Shown here: piece after piece, positions 18,812 through 27,522 of the stretch
Layout: each line of letters opens with the position of its first letter
How positions within the stretch are numbered: position 1 is the first letter of the stretch
DNA from: Nitrospirota bacterium
GTDB lineage: Bacteria; Nitrospinota_A; UBA7883; JACRGQ01
Length of the DNA stretch: 64,000 nt
Assembly (NCBI GenBank): GCA_024275955.1
Contig: JAJRYD010000036.1
Location: forward strand, 84,563 to 148,562
Direction of reading: 5' to 3'
The notes under the pieces: generated by a model
The model's input: the letters and a program-made list of their open reading frames with translations, nothing else
Database searches by the model: none
Told to the model about the DNA's origin: nothing
Program-made: the position numbers and the translations under genes

Positions 18812-19543
18812 CTACTCTTTCCAGCCTTTTTGTTTTACATTTTTATTTATTGCCGCTATTTTTGGGTTTAGTTCGAGAGCCGCGAGAGCGTTTAGAAGGT
18901 TTATCTTTTTCCCTGTTTCCATTATTTTTTCAAATAGCGTGCGCATCATCGCGAGGTCTTCTCCGGTATCTATGGTAAGCCGGTAATCTTTTTTCAGCGG
19001 GTCGTCCGCTTCCAGAGTGCAAACGCGGAACCTGCCCCCGCTATCTTCATGTATGAAAGGGGTGACATGTTCTTTTTGATAATTTTCTTTTACTTCCATT
19101 TTTATAGTACCAAGCGCGGAGGCGGAAATAATCTCGCCAAAAGGGCCAAGCAGACTAGTGCCGGTAACATGTGTGAGGTCTGCCTTTTGACTAAGATGTT
19201 TTGCCAGCATCTTTTTCATATGGGCCACAGCTATAAGGGGGCTGTCGGCGCAGATTCTTATTACCGTTTCCGCGTTTGACAGCACTGCCGCGCTGTAATA
19301 ACGGGAGAGAACATCTTTGGAGTCTCCCCGAAAAATATTTGTGCCTCTTTTCTCTAGATGCGCTACAAGCTTGTTATCTTCCGGCAGGCTGGTAGTGGCG
19401 ACAATTATTTTAAAATTTCCTATTTCGCCGACTGACTTAATAACCCAGTCGATTAGAGGTTTTTCAGCTATATCGGCGAGAGTTTTCCCCGGCAGGCGTG
19501 TAGCGCCTAATCTTGCCTGAATTATTATTACAGTGCTACTCAT
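18812..19543 (-). CDS. Cytidylyltransferase of the SpsF / acylneuraminate type
   Basis: 243 residues. The nucleotide-binding start IIIQARLGATRLPGKTL matches the SpsF/CMP-sugar synthetase signature, and RICADSPLIA holds the metal-binding acidic residue. It probably activates a sugar acid or amino sugar with CTP for a surface glycan. It overlaps the oxidoreductase gene upstream by 4 nt and closes the glycan cluster. Confidence 0.8.
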   Translation of the reverse strand: MSSTVIIIQARLGATRLPGKTLADIAEKPLIDWVIKSVGEIGNFKIIVATTSLPEDNKLVAHLEKRGTNIFRGDSKDVLSRYYSAAVLSNAETVIRICADSPLIAVAHMKKMLAKHLSQKADLTHVTGTSLLGPFGEIISASALGTIKMEVKENYQKEHVTPFIHEDSGGRFRVCTLEADDPLKKDYRLTIDTGEDLAMMRTLFEKIMETGKKINLLNALAALELNPKIAAINKNVKQKGWKE

Positions 19544-20595
19544 AACGCTTTTCTTTTTGGCAGTGTTACCTTGCTTCCTCCAAGCGAAGCTGATCTGTAT
19601 ATAGCAAGAATAAGCTCTAGGCTGTCTCTTGCTTCCTCTCCGCTGGAAGCAGGTTTACGTCGGTTTTTAACAGCACTTACGAGCTCTTTTACTATTCCTA
19701 AAAAAGAGTTTTGCCGGCTGGCGGGAGCAGAGTAGGGAATGCTTTCCAGCTCTCTAAAGCCGAGGTAATGCCTGCTTTTGTTTGAGCGGAACATTTCTAT
19801 GCCGGAGTTTCCTATTAGTATCCTTCCTCTCTCGAACTGAAGGTCTAGGTCGAACTTGAAATATTCTCTCTCTCCGCCAGCTTCAAACAGCATGTTTGCC
19901 CCGTCACGAAACTTTATAATGCCGATAGCGGTCGACTCGATATTCCGGCGGCCGAACTTTCTTTCGTCAAAACCGGCTACCCAGAGCGCCTGACCGCCGA
20001 AGTAGAGCGCGAGGTCGAGCAGATGGGTTCCATCATGAAAGAGCGAACCGCCCGCGTGTTTTGAAACAGACAGCTTCAGGGGAGGGCCGGAGAGCGTTTG
20101 TCCTATGATGGTTTTTAGTTTCCCGAAAGTTTTTTTGTCGATAATCTTTTTTACTTTTATAAAATTTGCGTCGAACCTTCTTTCGTGACCGATAATAAGA
20201 GCTACTTTTTCTTTTTTACACACGGCGATCATTCTGTTGGCATCCCTTATGTTAAGGGCTATCGGTTTTTCGCAGTAGATACCTTTTGTATGTTTCGCTT
20301 TTGCCGCTTCGATAACCATTGGGCAATGACTTTTTGTCGATGTAGCAACGCTGATGATATCCAGCTTTTCGTTTTTGAGCATCTGCCGGTAGTTGTTGTA
20401 TAGGTGTGATTTGTCTATGCCGAATTTTTCACCAAATTTTGTCAGCCTTTCACTATTCGTGTCGCATGCCGAGGTGATTTTAGTTTGACGGCAGGCAAGA
20501 TACGCGCCGGCGTGCGTGGCAGGCTTTTCGCGCAGTCGGTCTTCTTCGAGAAGCTGTCCTATTCTTCCGCAACCGATGATGCCTACTTTGAACAT
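19540..20595 (-). CDS. Gfo/Idh/MocA-family NAD(P)-dependent oxidoreductase
   Basis: 351 residues. N-terminal Rossmann motif VGIIGCGRIGQLL, the conserved CEKP tetrad in YCEKPIALN, and an active-site segment GGSLFHDGTHLLDLALYF of the C-terminal domain. The family reduces or oxidises sugars and sugar nucleotides. Context suggests synthesis of an unusual sugar for the same glycan as its neighbours; substrate unknown. Confidence 0.85.
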   Translation of the reverse strand: MFKVGIIGCGRIGQLLEEDRLREKPATHAGAYLACRQTKITSACDTNSERLTKFGEKFGIDKSHLYNNYRQMLKNEKLDIISVATSTKSHCPMVIEAAKAKHTKGIYCEKPIALNIRDANRMIAVCKKEKVALIIGHERRFDANFIKVKKIIDKKTFGKLKTIIGQTLSGPPLKLSVSKHAGGSLFHDGTHLLDLALYFGGQALWVAGFDERKFGRRNIESTAIGIIKFRDGANMLFEAGGEREYFKFDLDLQFERGRILIGNSGIEMFRSNKSRHYLGFRELESIPYSAPASRQNSFLGIVKELVSAVKNRRKPASSGEEARDSLELILAIYRSASLGGSKVTLPKRKAL

Positions 20596-20631
20596 AGATG
20601 TTTATCGGAGTTTCGCGCCGTAACCTTCTTT

Positions 20632-21594
20632 TTATTTTTGGTTATGATAAATGCTTTCCTCATAGGAAACCATCGTGAGGTTATCTTCAAACCGTCCTAT
20701 CTCAGGGACGGCACTGCCGTTGAGCATCTGGAGAATCATCAACGGAAAGTCGGCGCCGGCCTTTATCGTCAGCTGTATGGCACCTGAGAACCTCGGGTTT
20801 ACCTCGAAAAAAGTAATCTTTCCGTTATGCTCCTTGCACTGGAGGTTTGCCGGGCCGATGATGCCGATCTCTTTCGCTACTTTTTCTGCCAGCTCTATCA
20901 TCTTGCGGTTTTTGTATGTTTTCCCTCTGTCCGAAACCCCAGACCTTATTACAAGCCTTTCTCTTGGAACAACCGAGAGTACTCTGCCGTCTAGGCCGCA
21001 GAGAACGTCAATCGTATATTCTTTTCCTGCGAGAAATCTCTGCACTACCGGATCTTTTACATATTCAAGGAAAAAATCGAGCTCTTTCATGCTTCTGACA
21101 GGAAACGCGCCAACAGCGCCCCGTGCTATTCTCGGTTTTATAAAAAGCGGAAAGGCAGGAGTTGTTTTTTTTATATCTTCCGGCAGGTATGTTTTTGCCA
21201 TCGGTAGTCCTTTTTCTTTAAAATAGAGGTATGTTTTATATTTATCGTTGCAGATTTCGCCTACCTGCTCGTTTACGACAGGTATTGTTACCCCTATTTT
21301 AGAAAAATTATCTTTGTGTTTCGCGAATAGAGGCACCTCTTCGTCTATAGTGGGGACAAGAAGTGATATCTTTTCCTTTTTGCAGACCTCTATAACGGAT
21401 GGGATATATTCAGGCGATGTCGAAAGCGGGACAAGCTGATAGCTGTCGCAAAAGGCTAGCCCGGCGGAGAGGCTGTCTACATCGCAGGCGATAACTTTTC
21501 CATCCCGCCCCAAACTTTTTATCGCTTTCTTAAAACTTTGTATCAGCGCCACGCGTCGTGATGCCGCCGTAATAAGAATATTCAGGCTACTCAT
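20632..21594 (-). CDS. ATP-grasp enzyme of glycan/peptide type
   Basis: 320 residues. Pre-ATP-grasp domain (NILITAASRRVALIQSF; VIACDVDSLSAGLAFCDSY), then an ATP-grasp core with FIKPRIARGAVGAFPV and the metal site FFEVNPRFSG. Such carbamoyl-phosphate-synthase-like proteins are common in capsule and O-antigen clusters, where they may link an amino acid or acid to a sugar by ATP-dependent ligation. The start abuts the stop of the upstream gene (TAA then ATG). Confidence 0.8.
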   Translation of the reverse strand: MSSLNILITAASRRVALIQSFKKAIKSLGRDGKVIACDVDSLSAGLAFCDSYQLVPLSTSPEYIPSVIEVCKKEKISLLVPTIDEEVPLFAKHKDNFSKIGVTIPVVNEQVGEICNDKYKTYLYFKEKGLPMAKTYLPEDIKKTTPAFPLFIKPRIARGAVGAFPVRSMKELDFFLEYVKDPVVQRFLAGKEYTIDVLCGLDGRVLSVVPRERLVIRSGVSDRGKTYKNRKMIELAEKVAKEIGIIGPANLQCKEHNGKITFFEVNPRFSGAIQLTIKAGADFPLMILQMLNGSAVPEIGRFEDNLTMVSYEESIYHNQK

Positions 21595-22104
21595 TTACCC
21601 CTTTCTGTTTTTCAAGGCTCCGATTGTCCGCAAAGCGGCGGCAAAGCCAAGAATTACCCCCGTAACCACCCAAGCTAGGAGTGTAGCAAAAATTACGGCA
21701 GGGTATAAAGCGATTCGTTTAAAAAATTCTATCTGTATAAAATTTTCCGGTACCGGAATAAGGTTGCCGTTTATGTTGTAGAGGTAAATAGCCTTTCCTT
21801 TAAAGGCGAAAGCGGCTCTAATCGCCTCGATATGGCCATGCCCCGAAAGATTTGAGATGAGTACTATCACCTTGTCGTAGCTCTCTGTCAGCCTGTTTTC
21901 CGTCTGCTGCGTAGCTTTGGCATTTTTGGGGTTAAAGCCGGAGTCGAATGGATAAACTGCTACCGAGGCGTTTTGGTAGTTTGCCTTTATCGAACCGGCG
22001 TGGGTTTGGTGTGTCAGTATCGTTACTTCTTCGTTGTTCCCAGCGCTATCCATAAAGCTGTCGAGCCTTTCGAGTGAGGCCGATTTTATAACAAGCGTAC
22101 TCAT
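21595..22104 (-). CDS. Unknown protein with Rossmann-like half and C-terminal membrane helix
   Basis: 169 residues, not recognised. The first ~130 residues alternate strands and helices (STLVIKSASLERLDSFM; SYDKVIVLISNLSGHGHIEA; KGKAIYLYNINGNLI), like half of a Rossmann or GT-B fold. A hydrophobic helix follows at about 131-158 (LYPAVIFATLLAWVVTGVIL). It overlaps the GT2 gene by 4 nt and abuts the ATP-grasp gene, so it belongs to the glycan operon; a sugar- or lipid-handling role is inferred from place only. Confidence 0.6.
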   Translation of the reverse strand: MSTLVIKSASLERLDSFMDSAGNNEEVTILTHQTHAGSIKANYQNASVAVYPFDSGFNPKNAKATQQTENRLTESYDKVIVLISNLSGHGHIEAIRAAFAFKGKAIYLYNINGNLIPVPENFIQIEFFKRIALYPAVIFATLLAWVVTGVILGFAAALRTIGALKNRKG

Positions 22105-22976
22105 CCAAACCTCGAAAATATGAGCGACAATGGGATGCGTACTTTTTTAAACGCCGTTGCGTCGAGAGGTTTTCTTGTTCTGAATATGGTAAAGATATTT
22201 TTGAACGCATCTTTCATCGCTTCCATATAGACGGTGGTTCTTTGGTGAAAAGTTTCGTAAACCGCCATCCGCACCAGCCCAAAAGTGGCCAAAACCATCT
22301 GCGGTAGTGGAAAGTTTCTCCATACTAGCCAAAACCCGTTGCGCAGGTAGAAGTACGGGGCGTTTCTGGACGGTCTGGCAACTACGCTTGACTTATGAAA
22401 CGCTCTTACAGCCGGAGAGGTTATTATTCTAAAACCTTTTCGGGTAGCTCTAAGGGCATGGTCCATCTCGTTGAAGTAAAGGAAAAACGGCTCGAACCAG
22501 TAACCGATGTTTTGGAAAACCTCTTTCCTTATGCCGGCCCCCGCGCCGTGATAACCGATGATATCTTTTACTTCGTCACTATCTATCACTGTTTCGAGAT
22601 TTTTTTTGGTCGGAGTATGCACGTCGAAAGCTACTATGCCGGCATCGCTGTTTTTTTTTAAAAGCTCTGCCATTTTTGTAATCGCTTCGGGGTGGGGGTA
22701 GGAGTCGGAATCGAGCGCTACAATGTAGTCGCCTTTCGCCTTTCTAAACCCTACATTGTAACCGGCTATCCCGCTGTTGTGGCCTAGCTTTATATATTTT
22801 ACGAATGGGAAATCATGTTTCACCATCTTTTCTGTGCCGTCTTTAGAGTTGTTGTCTACCACTATCACTTCTAGCGGCGCGTAGCTCTCCGCTTTTAGTT
22901 TTTCAAGCGTTTCGGCAAGGTCGTCCCTGCGGTTCCATGTAAGAATGACGACGCTTACAAGTTTCTTTTGGTTAAT
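22101..22976 (-). CDS. Glycosyltransferase family 2; start codon unusual
   Basis: GTG 22868 would remove the first beta-strand. In the same frame upstream the sequence reads NQKKLVSVVILTWNRRDDL, the true GT2 N-terminus, but the frame has no ATG/GTG/TTG before its stop near 23010. ATT 22976 is well placed (run of six G about 8 nt upstream); one G fewer in that run would instead give an in-frame TTG. GT-A features: VIVVDNNSKDGTE, ALDSDSYPHPEA (DXD-type metal site), FFLYFNEMDHALRATRKGF. It resembles rhamnosyl- or galactosyl-transferases of capsule and O-antigen clusters. First gene of the cluster. Confidence 0.75.
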   Translation of the reverse strand: MNQKKLVSVVILTWNRRDDLAETLEKLKAESYAPLEVIVVDNNSKDGTEKMVKHDFPFVKYIKLGHNSGIAGYNVGFRKAKGDYIVALDSDSYPHPEAITKMAELLKKNSDAGIVAFDVHTPTKKNLETVIDSDEVKDIIGYHGAGAGIRKEVFQNIGYWFEPFFLYFNEMDHALRATRKGFRIITSPAVRAFHKSSVVARPSRNAPYFYLRNGFWLVWRNFPLPQMVLATFGLVRMAVYETFHQRTTVYMEAMKDAFKNIFTIFRTRKPLDATAFKKVRIPLSLIFSRFG

Positions 22977-23135
22977 CGTTTTTGCCCCCCAATAGTTAGC
23001 CTCGTAGTCTAATTAATTTATCGGACGGTAACAACGACAACTTGACCATGCGAGGTGAGCGTGTGACAGTAGAGAGCGCAAAGGGTGCGGGAAGATATTA
23101 AGGCAAAAGAGGCCAAAACATATCTAGCAGTCAAC

Positions 23136-23465
23136 TTACCTAGTGGCCAGCCAATCCATAATTTTTAGAATGTACCTTCTGTCATCTTGTGAAAGGGCTT
23201 TTATCCGCTTCTGAATAAGTTTGTTCAACTCTTGCTTTGACTCTTCTATGTAATCAATTTCAAAGAAATGGCGGAGGTCGCATTCTAAAGCGGTTGCGAT
23301 AGACTCTAGCTTGGCAAAGGATGGATAGCTTTCTCCTCTTTCGATAGCCCCAATAAACTTGCCTGTAAGACCAGCCTTTTCAGCTAAATTTTCTTGGGTC
23401 AGCTTTTGTCTTTTACGAACCATCCGAATTCTTAAGCCAATCTTTTGCCGTACATTTTTATTCAT
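23136..23465 (-). CDS. Xre/Cro-type helix-turn-helix regulator
   Basis: 109 residues from ATG 23465, chosen for the strong GGAGGTGA 2 nt before ACA-ATG spacing. HTH in IRMVRKRQKLTQENLAEKAG ... KFIGAIERGESYPS (about 12-58) and a charged C-terminal helix. Immediately downstream of fabI on the same strand (65 bp), so it may be co-transcribed with the fatty-acid-like operon and could regulate it; no operator is identified. Confidence 0.8.
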   Translation of the reverse strand: MNKNVRQKIGLRIRMVRKRQKLTQENLAEKAGLTGKFIGAIERGESYPSFAKLESIATALECDLRHFFEIDYIEESKQELNKLIQKRIKALSQDDRRYILKIMDWLATR

Positions 23466-23529
23466 TGTCACCTCCATGAAACGACAGTTTCTATAGAATG
23501 AAACAGGGACGCGTGTCTGCGCTACCAAG

Positions 23530-24330
23530 TCAGTCCTTTACCACCTTCTTGATAGATTCTTTATTAAAATAGTTGGTTTCCATTCCGGCATCGACCACGA
23601 TTTTCTGCGCGTTTATGCCGGATGAAGCGCCGCTTAAAAGAAAGACAGCGGTGTTTGCCGCTTCCTTCGTTTCCACCGCCCTGTCTCTTAACGTCATTTT
23701 TTGCGCGAAGAGGTACGAGTCTACATACCCCGGAATTCCAGCCGAGGCGGATGTTTTTAAAAGACCCGGTCCTATTGCGTTGAATCTTACTTCGGAAAAA
23801 TTGCTGAAGCTTTTTGCGAGGAATACGAGGGTGGAATCTAGCGCCGCTTTTATCGGCGCCATGTAGCCGTAGTTTTCGGAGGCCATCCTTGTGGTCGATA
23901 TCGAGATGGTCACGACCGACGCTTTTTTATCGAGCATTTCCTTGAATGCGTTTGATATCGTTACCAGCGAAAAGCAGGATATGTCGAGCGCCTGCAGGAA
24001 ATCTTCCTTCTTCGTTTCGTTGAAAGGTTTTAGCCCTTCCGAGAAGTTTGCAAAAGCGAGAGAGTGTACAAGGCCATGTATCACGTCGACCTCTTTGGAA
24101 ACATTCTCGACCAGTTTTTTTACATCTTCATCATTCGATACGTCGCAGACGAAGACTTTCGCGTCTGGAAAAAGTTTTGTTGCGGCATCGCGTTTTTCTT
24201 CGTTCTCTACCGAGAGGATAAGGTTGCCGCCTTCGTCGCGTATTATTTCCGATATGAAGTTGGCTACGCTTTTTCTATTGGCTATGCCGAGTACGAGATA
24301 GTTTTTTCCTTCAAAACCCAAAAAGCTCAT
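23530..24330 (-). CDS. fabI: Enoyl-ACP reductase FabI-like
   Basis: 266 residues. SDR fold of the FabI branch: [19 protein letters not shown] at the N-terminus, and active-site Tyr-x6-Lys in [14 protein letters not shown]. It reduces the 2,3-double bond of enoyl-ACP with NAD(P)H. Start overlaps the fabZ stop (ATGA). As last enzyme of a dedicated chain-building operon it need not be the housekeeping FabI. Confidence 0.88.
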   Translation of the reverse strand: MSFLGFEGKNYLVLGIANRKSVANFISEIIRDEGGNLILSVENEEKRDAATKLFPDAKVFVCDVSNDEDVKKLVENVSKEVDVIHGLVHSLAFANFSEGLKPFNETKKEDFLQALDISCFSLVTISNAFKEMLDKKASVVTISISTTRMASENYGYMAPIKAALDSTLVFLAKSFSNFSEVRFNAIGPGLLKTSASAGIPGYVDSYLFAQKMTLRDRAVETKEAANTAVFLLSGASSGINAQKIVVDAGMETNYFNKESIKKVVKD

Positions 24331-24776
24331 TTCATTCCCTCCGGCTTTGGCGTAAGCGCGCAGGCATATTCTACGGCGACAGCCATCTTGCCGTCTACAA
24401 ACGCTTTTCCTTTAAGATGAAAAAGGTCGTCTATCCTATCCGTTATTTCTGCCGTCAGCTGTATCGTGTCGTCGGGGCGTATCATCTTTTTAAAACGGCT
24501 GTTTTTTATACGGGTAAGAACCGGCACCTTTGCGTCATTAGCTTTGGAGTTTTCGGCTTCCAGCAGTTTAGAGAGGAGTATAGCCCCTGCCTGAAAGATA
24601 GATTCGCAGACAAGCACCCCAGGCATTATCGGAAAGTCGGGGTAATGCCCTTTAAAAAAATCGAACTCCGGTTTTACTTTAAGCTCGGCTGTTATCTTTT
24701 CTTTGCTAATCTCTATGATTCTGTCTACAAAAAGAAACGGCTCTCTGTGCGGTATCGCTTTTTGTATATCGTCCAT
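24327..24776 (-). CDS. fabZ: 3-hydroxyacyl-ACP dehydratase FabZ-like
   Basis: 149 residues. Hot-dog fold with catalytic His in [15 protein letters not shown] and the acidic partner in CESIFQAGA. Removes water from 3-hydroxyacyl-ACP. Two bases separate it from fabG upstream and it overlaps fabI downstream, so translation is coupled along the operon. Confidence 0.9.
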   Translation of the reverse strand: MDDIQKAIPHREPFLFVDRIIEISKEKITAELKVKPEFDFFKGHYPDFPIMPGVLVCESIFQAGAILLSKLLEAENSKANDAKVPVLTRIKNSRFKKMIRPDDTIQLTAEITDRIDDLFHLKGKAFVDGKMAVAVEYACALTPKPEGMK

Positions 24777-24778
24777 CG

Positions 24779-25510
24779 CTACAGTCCGCCGGTTACTTCT
24801 AGCACCGAGCCTGTTATATAAGAAGCTTCTTCGCTTGCGAGGAAAAGCGCGGCGGGAGATACTTCGTCCGGCTTGCCGAACCGTTTCATCGGCACCGACT
24901 GTTGGTACGCTTTGCGCGCCTCTTCCGGCAGGCCGGAGATAAAGTCGGTATCTATAAAGCCGGGTGATATGCAGTTTGCCGTTATGTTTCTTTTTGCCAC
25001 CTCTTTTGAAAGAGACTTGGTAAAGGCTACCTGCCCAGCTTTGGAGGCTGAATAGTTTGCCTGCCCCTCAATGCCTATTTTGCCGGAAGGGGAGGTGATG
25101 TTTATAATCCTTCCGTACCTTTTTCTTACCATCGCCATAACGGCGAACTTGCAGATGTTGAATGTGCCGGTAAGGTTTATATCTATCACTTTTTTCCAGT
25201 CTTCTTCCTTCATCATGCCTACTATCGAATCTTGCCTTACTCCCGCGGAATTTACCACTATGTCGAGCTTTTCATGCTTCTCTAAAAAGTTATCGAAAAA
25301 CTGTTTGACGGCCAAATAGTCGGAGACATCGAGCTTTACCGTTTCTATGTTGCCGCTTGTTTTTTCCTTAAACTTTTTTGCTTTAGCGTCGTTGCTTCCG
25401 TAAACTGCTATGACTGTTGCCCCAGCGTTAAGGAACGCTGAGGATATAGCACCGCCGATTCCGCTTGTTCCGCCGGTTACTATTGCCACTCTGCCGTTAA
25501 GGTTGGTCAT
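24779..25510 (-). CDS. fabG: 3-oxoacyl-ACP reductase FabG-like
   Basis: 243 residues. [11 protein letters not shown] cofactor loop, Ser in [10 protein letters not shown], catalytic YSASK, and a C-terminal [11 protein letters not shown]. Reduces 3-ketoacyl-ACP with NADPH. The start codon lies inside the 3' end of the upstream oxidoreductase gene, 14 nt of overlap, with AGGAG before it. Confidence 0.9.
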   Translation of the reverse strand: MTNLNGRVAIVTGGTSGIGGAISSAFLNAGATVIAVYGSNDAKAKKFKEKTSGNIETVKLDVSDYLAVKQFFDNFLEKHEKLDIVVNSAGVRQDSIVGMMKEEDWKKVIDINLTGTFNICKFAVMAMVRKRYGRIINITSPSGKIGIEGQANYSASKAGQVAFTKSLSKEVAKRNITANCISPGFIDTDFISGLPEEARKAYQQSVPMKRFGKPDEVSPAALFLASEEASYITGSVLEVTGGL

Positions 25511-26918
25511 CGAGGCTCCTTAGGTATTTATCTACTTCGTTTGAGACTATCACGCCGTAGTTCGCCGCACCAAGCCAGCCAGACATTATTATGCCTACAG
25601 AGCCGGCAAAGAAAAGCCCCGGCAGATGTTTGGGCAGTGCTGTAGCTACATCGAGCCCTTCGAACTTGGTGCCGAACGACGAACCGCCGACATGGCGCGT
25701 GAACCGCTCAAAAGTTTTTGGCGTTGCTACCTCTAGGTGGTCTATCTTATTGCGCACTCCGGGAATATATTTTTCCAATTTATCCAGTGTATCTTCGGCG
25801 AGATGCTCTTTGTCTGTCTTGTACTGCTCGTCAGAGAGGTTTGCCCAGTCTTTATAGTCGGCGTTTGACGAGGAGACTATGGTGTGGCGGTTATGCCCCG
25901 GCCTGAAGCTTGGGTAGTAGACGGAGAAGGTTCTGCTTGTTACACTTTTACTTAGCATCGCCTTTTCGCTAAATTTTTCGGCGGTAGAGGTGAACAAAAG
26001 GTCGCCTATATAGTCGAGCTTTTCGCTTGCTTTTATCCCTATGTAAACCTGTGCCGATGAATTGTTTATCCGCATTTTTTTGGTCTGTTCTCTAAAGCTT
26101 TGCGGTATATCTTTTTTGTCTATCATATCAAGTATGGTCGATTGAAGATTTGCGTTGGAGAAAACAGATTTGCATTTTATCTTTTCTCCGTTTGCAATAA
26201 CGCCGGATACTTTTCCGTTTTCTGTCGTAACTTTTTCTACGAGAACTTTTGCCCGCACATCTACGCTGTTTTTCGCGAGTTCTTCTTCCATCATTTTTAT
26301 TATGAGGTCGGTACCTCCGGTGAAGGTGTAAACGCCCTTGCTCATAAAATTGCTAAAAACTATGCCGTAGCTTATAGCAGGGTCTTCAAGCGTGGAGCCG
26401 TTGGCATATGTAATCGGCTCCATCAAGAGCCGCCATACATCGTCGCGTTTGGGGAAGAACTGCTCGAAAAGCTCTCTGGTGGTGCGTTTGTCGCCGTCGT
26501 AGAAGTTCATGTTGCGGGTATGTTCAAAGAAATCTGTTACGGTGCTGTGCGGTATGCCGAACTTTTCGGTGAGTATACGCACGAAATCGTCCTTTGAATA
26601 GTCGGTCTCCAGCTGGAACTGCGGGTTGTCGAACCGTATCCCTTTAAGCTTAACTATGCGGGAGGATATATCGCTGTTCCAGTATTTTCTGCATGTCTTT
26701 ATCATCCCTACTGGAAAGCCGTGCAGAGCTACATCGAATATATGTTTTTTGCGTCTGAAGTATGCCGCAAGGCCGCCTAGCACCGTGTGCTGTTCGAGCA
26801 GAAGGACGGAGTGGCCCCGTCTCGCTATCATGTTGGCGGCTGTAAGCCCGCCAAGCCCCGCGCCTATGACGACGACATCGTATTCACTCTTGATGTTTTT
26901 AAGCTTTCTTAGTGTCAT
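25497..26918 (-). CDS. Phytoene-desaturase-like FAD oxidoreductase (first of two)
   Basis: 473 residues from ATG 26918. A longer frame up to 27143 runs into the hairpin repeat and is not credible. Dinucleotide-binding motif [41 protein letters not shown], and a C-terminal FAD motif ([20 protein letters not shown]). CrtI/CrtN/CrtH-like enzymes dehydrogenate, saturate or isomerise long polyene or acyl chains. Operon position between KAS/ACP and FabG/FabZ suggests an acyl-ACP or acyl-lipid substrate rather than a carotenoid: no phytoene synthase is near. Confidence 0.82.
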   Translation of the reverse strand: MTLRKLKNIKSEYDVVVIGAGLGGLTAANMIARRGHSVLLLEQHTVLGGLAAYFRRKKHIFDVALHGFPVGMIKTCRKYWNSDISSRIVKLKGIRFDNPQFQLETDYSKDDFVRILTEKFGIPHSTVTDFFEHTRNMNFYDGDKRTTRELFEQFFPKRDDVWRLLMEPITYANGSTLEDPAISYGIVFSNFMSKGVYTFTGGTDLIIKMMEEELAKNSVDVRAKVLVEKVTTENGKVSGVIANGEKIKCKSVFSNANLQSTILDMIDKKDIPQSFREQTKKMRINNSSAQVYIGIKASEKLDYIGDLLFTSTAEKFSEKAMLSKSVTSRTFSVYYPSFRPGHNRHTIVSSSNADYKDWANLSDEQYKTDKEHLAEDTLDKLEKYIPGVRNKIDHLEVATPKTFERFTRHVGGSSFGTKFEGLDVATALPKHLPGLFFAGSVGIIMSGWLGAANYGVIVSNEVDKYLRSLDDQP

Positions 26919-27070
26919 GCTTTTAGCAAAGTTCTCCCAAATTTGAAAAACGGCTATTCTAACAGGCGGTTGGCAGGTGCCGCAAGCAGTGCAGACAGCG
27001 CAACAGTAAGGGGAGGTTGCTTTACCGCAGAGGACGCAGAGAAAAATGCCGGTTTGTCGCCTTGCGGTAG

Positions 27071-27285
27071 AACAGGCGGCTGCCGCCTGTTGGCTATACG
27101 AAGCATAGCGTTTCTGTTGTCCCTGTGGGACAGCCACAGGCAAGAGGCGCCTGTGGCACCAAAAGGTGAAGGTTTACCGCAGAGGGGGGTTGCCTTCAAG
27201 TAGCTCAGGTATTCTTACCTGAGGGTCATGCGTAGCATGACGATTTTTCCCGCTTTGCGGGAACTCAGACAGGAATGTCTGAGTT
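27071..27285. repeat. Tandem array of different short hairpins
   Basis: In 215 bp the following inverted repeats stand one after another: AACAGGCGGC/GCCGCCTGTT (27071-27091), GCTAT/ATAGC (27093-27109), TGTCCC/GGGACA (27118-27132), GCCACAGGC/GCCTGTGGC (27133-27157), CACC/GGTG (27157-27168), CTCAGGTA/TACCTGAG (27204-27223), GTCATGC/GCATGAC (27225-27241), TCCCGC/GCGGGA (27248-27262) and AACTCAGACA/TGTCTGAGTT (27262-27285). All arms are perfect; loops are mostly 3-4 nt (up to 7). The arm sequences are unrelated, so this is not a CRISPR or a simple tandem repeat. Confidence 0.85.
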
Positions 27286-27321
27286 ACTGGGGGAATTCAG
27301 AGAACAGGCCCCCCGCTATTG
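27285..27321 (+). repeat. 37-bp direct repeat, left copy
   Basis: Runs from TACTGGGGGAATTCAGAG to CCCCCCGCTATTG. It nearly matches 27449-27485 (differences in the G run and around the AACAGG/GCAGGAA part). It ends where the MITE-like element begins, so the element is bracketed by the two copies. Confidence 0.75.
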
Positions 27322-27448
27322 CTCTGTTGTCAAAAGAGTTTTTTGAGCATTTTAAGGAAAAGTTCATTTTCTTACTTCTTAAAAATAGAGCCTTTAGGGA
27401 TTGGTAATTTGTAGAAAAATCGAATTTATCTCATTCGGCAACAGCCCC
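27320..27448 (+). mobile_element. MITE-like 129-bp element, copy 1
   Basis: Matches copies at 35984, 39940 (inverted) and 51302. Its right end CGGCAACAGCCCC is intact; its left end (TGCTCTGTTGTC) has diverged from GGGACTGTTTCC of the other copies. Internal landmark: GAGTTTTTTGAGCATTTTAA. It has no ORF of its own. The expected 5-bp flanking duplication is not seen (GCTAT left, TACTG right); instead a 37-bp direct repeat flanks it. Confidence 0.8.
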
Positions 27449-27485
27449 TACTGGGGAATTCAGAGAGCAGGAACCCCCGCTATTG
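27449..27485 (+). repeat. 37-bp direct repeat, right copy
   Basis: Runs from TACTGGGGAATTCAGAGAG to ACCCCCGCTATTG and pairs with 27285-27321. The two copies lie just outside the MITE-like element, which suggests a larger target duplication or insertion into a pre-existing tandem. Confidence 0.75.
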
Positions 27486-27522
27486 ATTGAATTAAAAAAA
27501 GGAAGCAGGCGCTACGCTGGAG

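Larger units (their letters stand above)
26919..27522. other. 604-bp non-coding insertion between the two desaturase genes
   Basis: This gap splits an otherwise tightly packed operon. Its parts, left to right: two copies of TTTACCGCAGAGG (27021-27033, 27173-27185); a run of nine hairpins (27071-27285); a 37-bp direct repeat (27285-27321); a 129-bp MITE-like element (27320-27448); and the second 37-bp repeat (27449-27485). No ORF here has family features or codon-like pattern. It looks like accreted repeat material. Confidence 0.75.

Noticed and set aside
26919-27143. N-terminal extension of the desaturase gene into the hairpin cassette
   Set aside because: The extension is Cys- and Ala-rich with no family match, and the FAD-binding domain starts properly at ATG 26918.
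27071-27285. CRISPR array
   Set aside because: There is no constant repeat; every palindrome differs in sequence and the intervals are irregular, and no cas gene is in the window.
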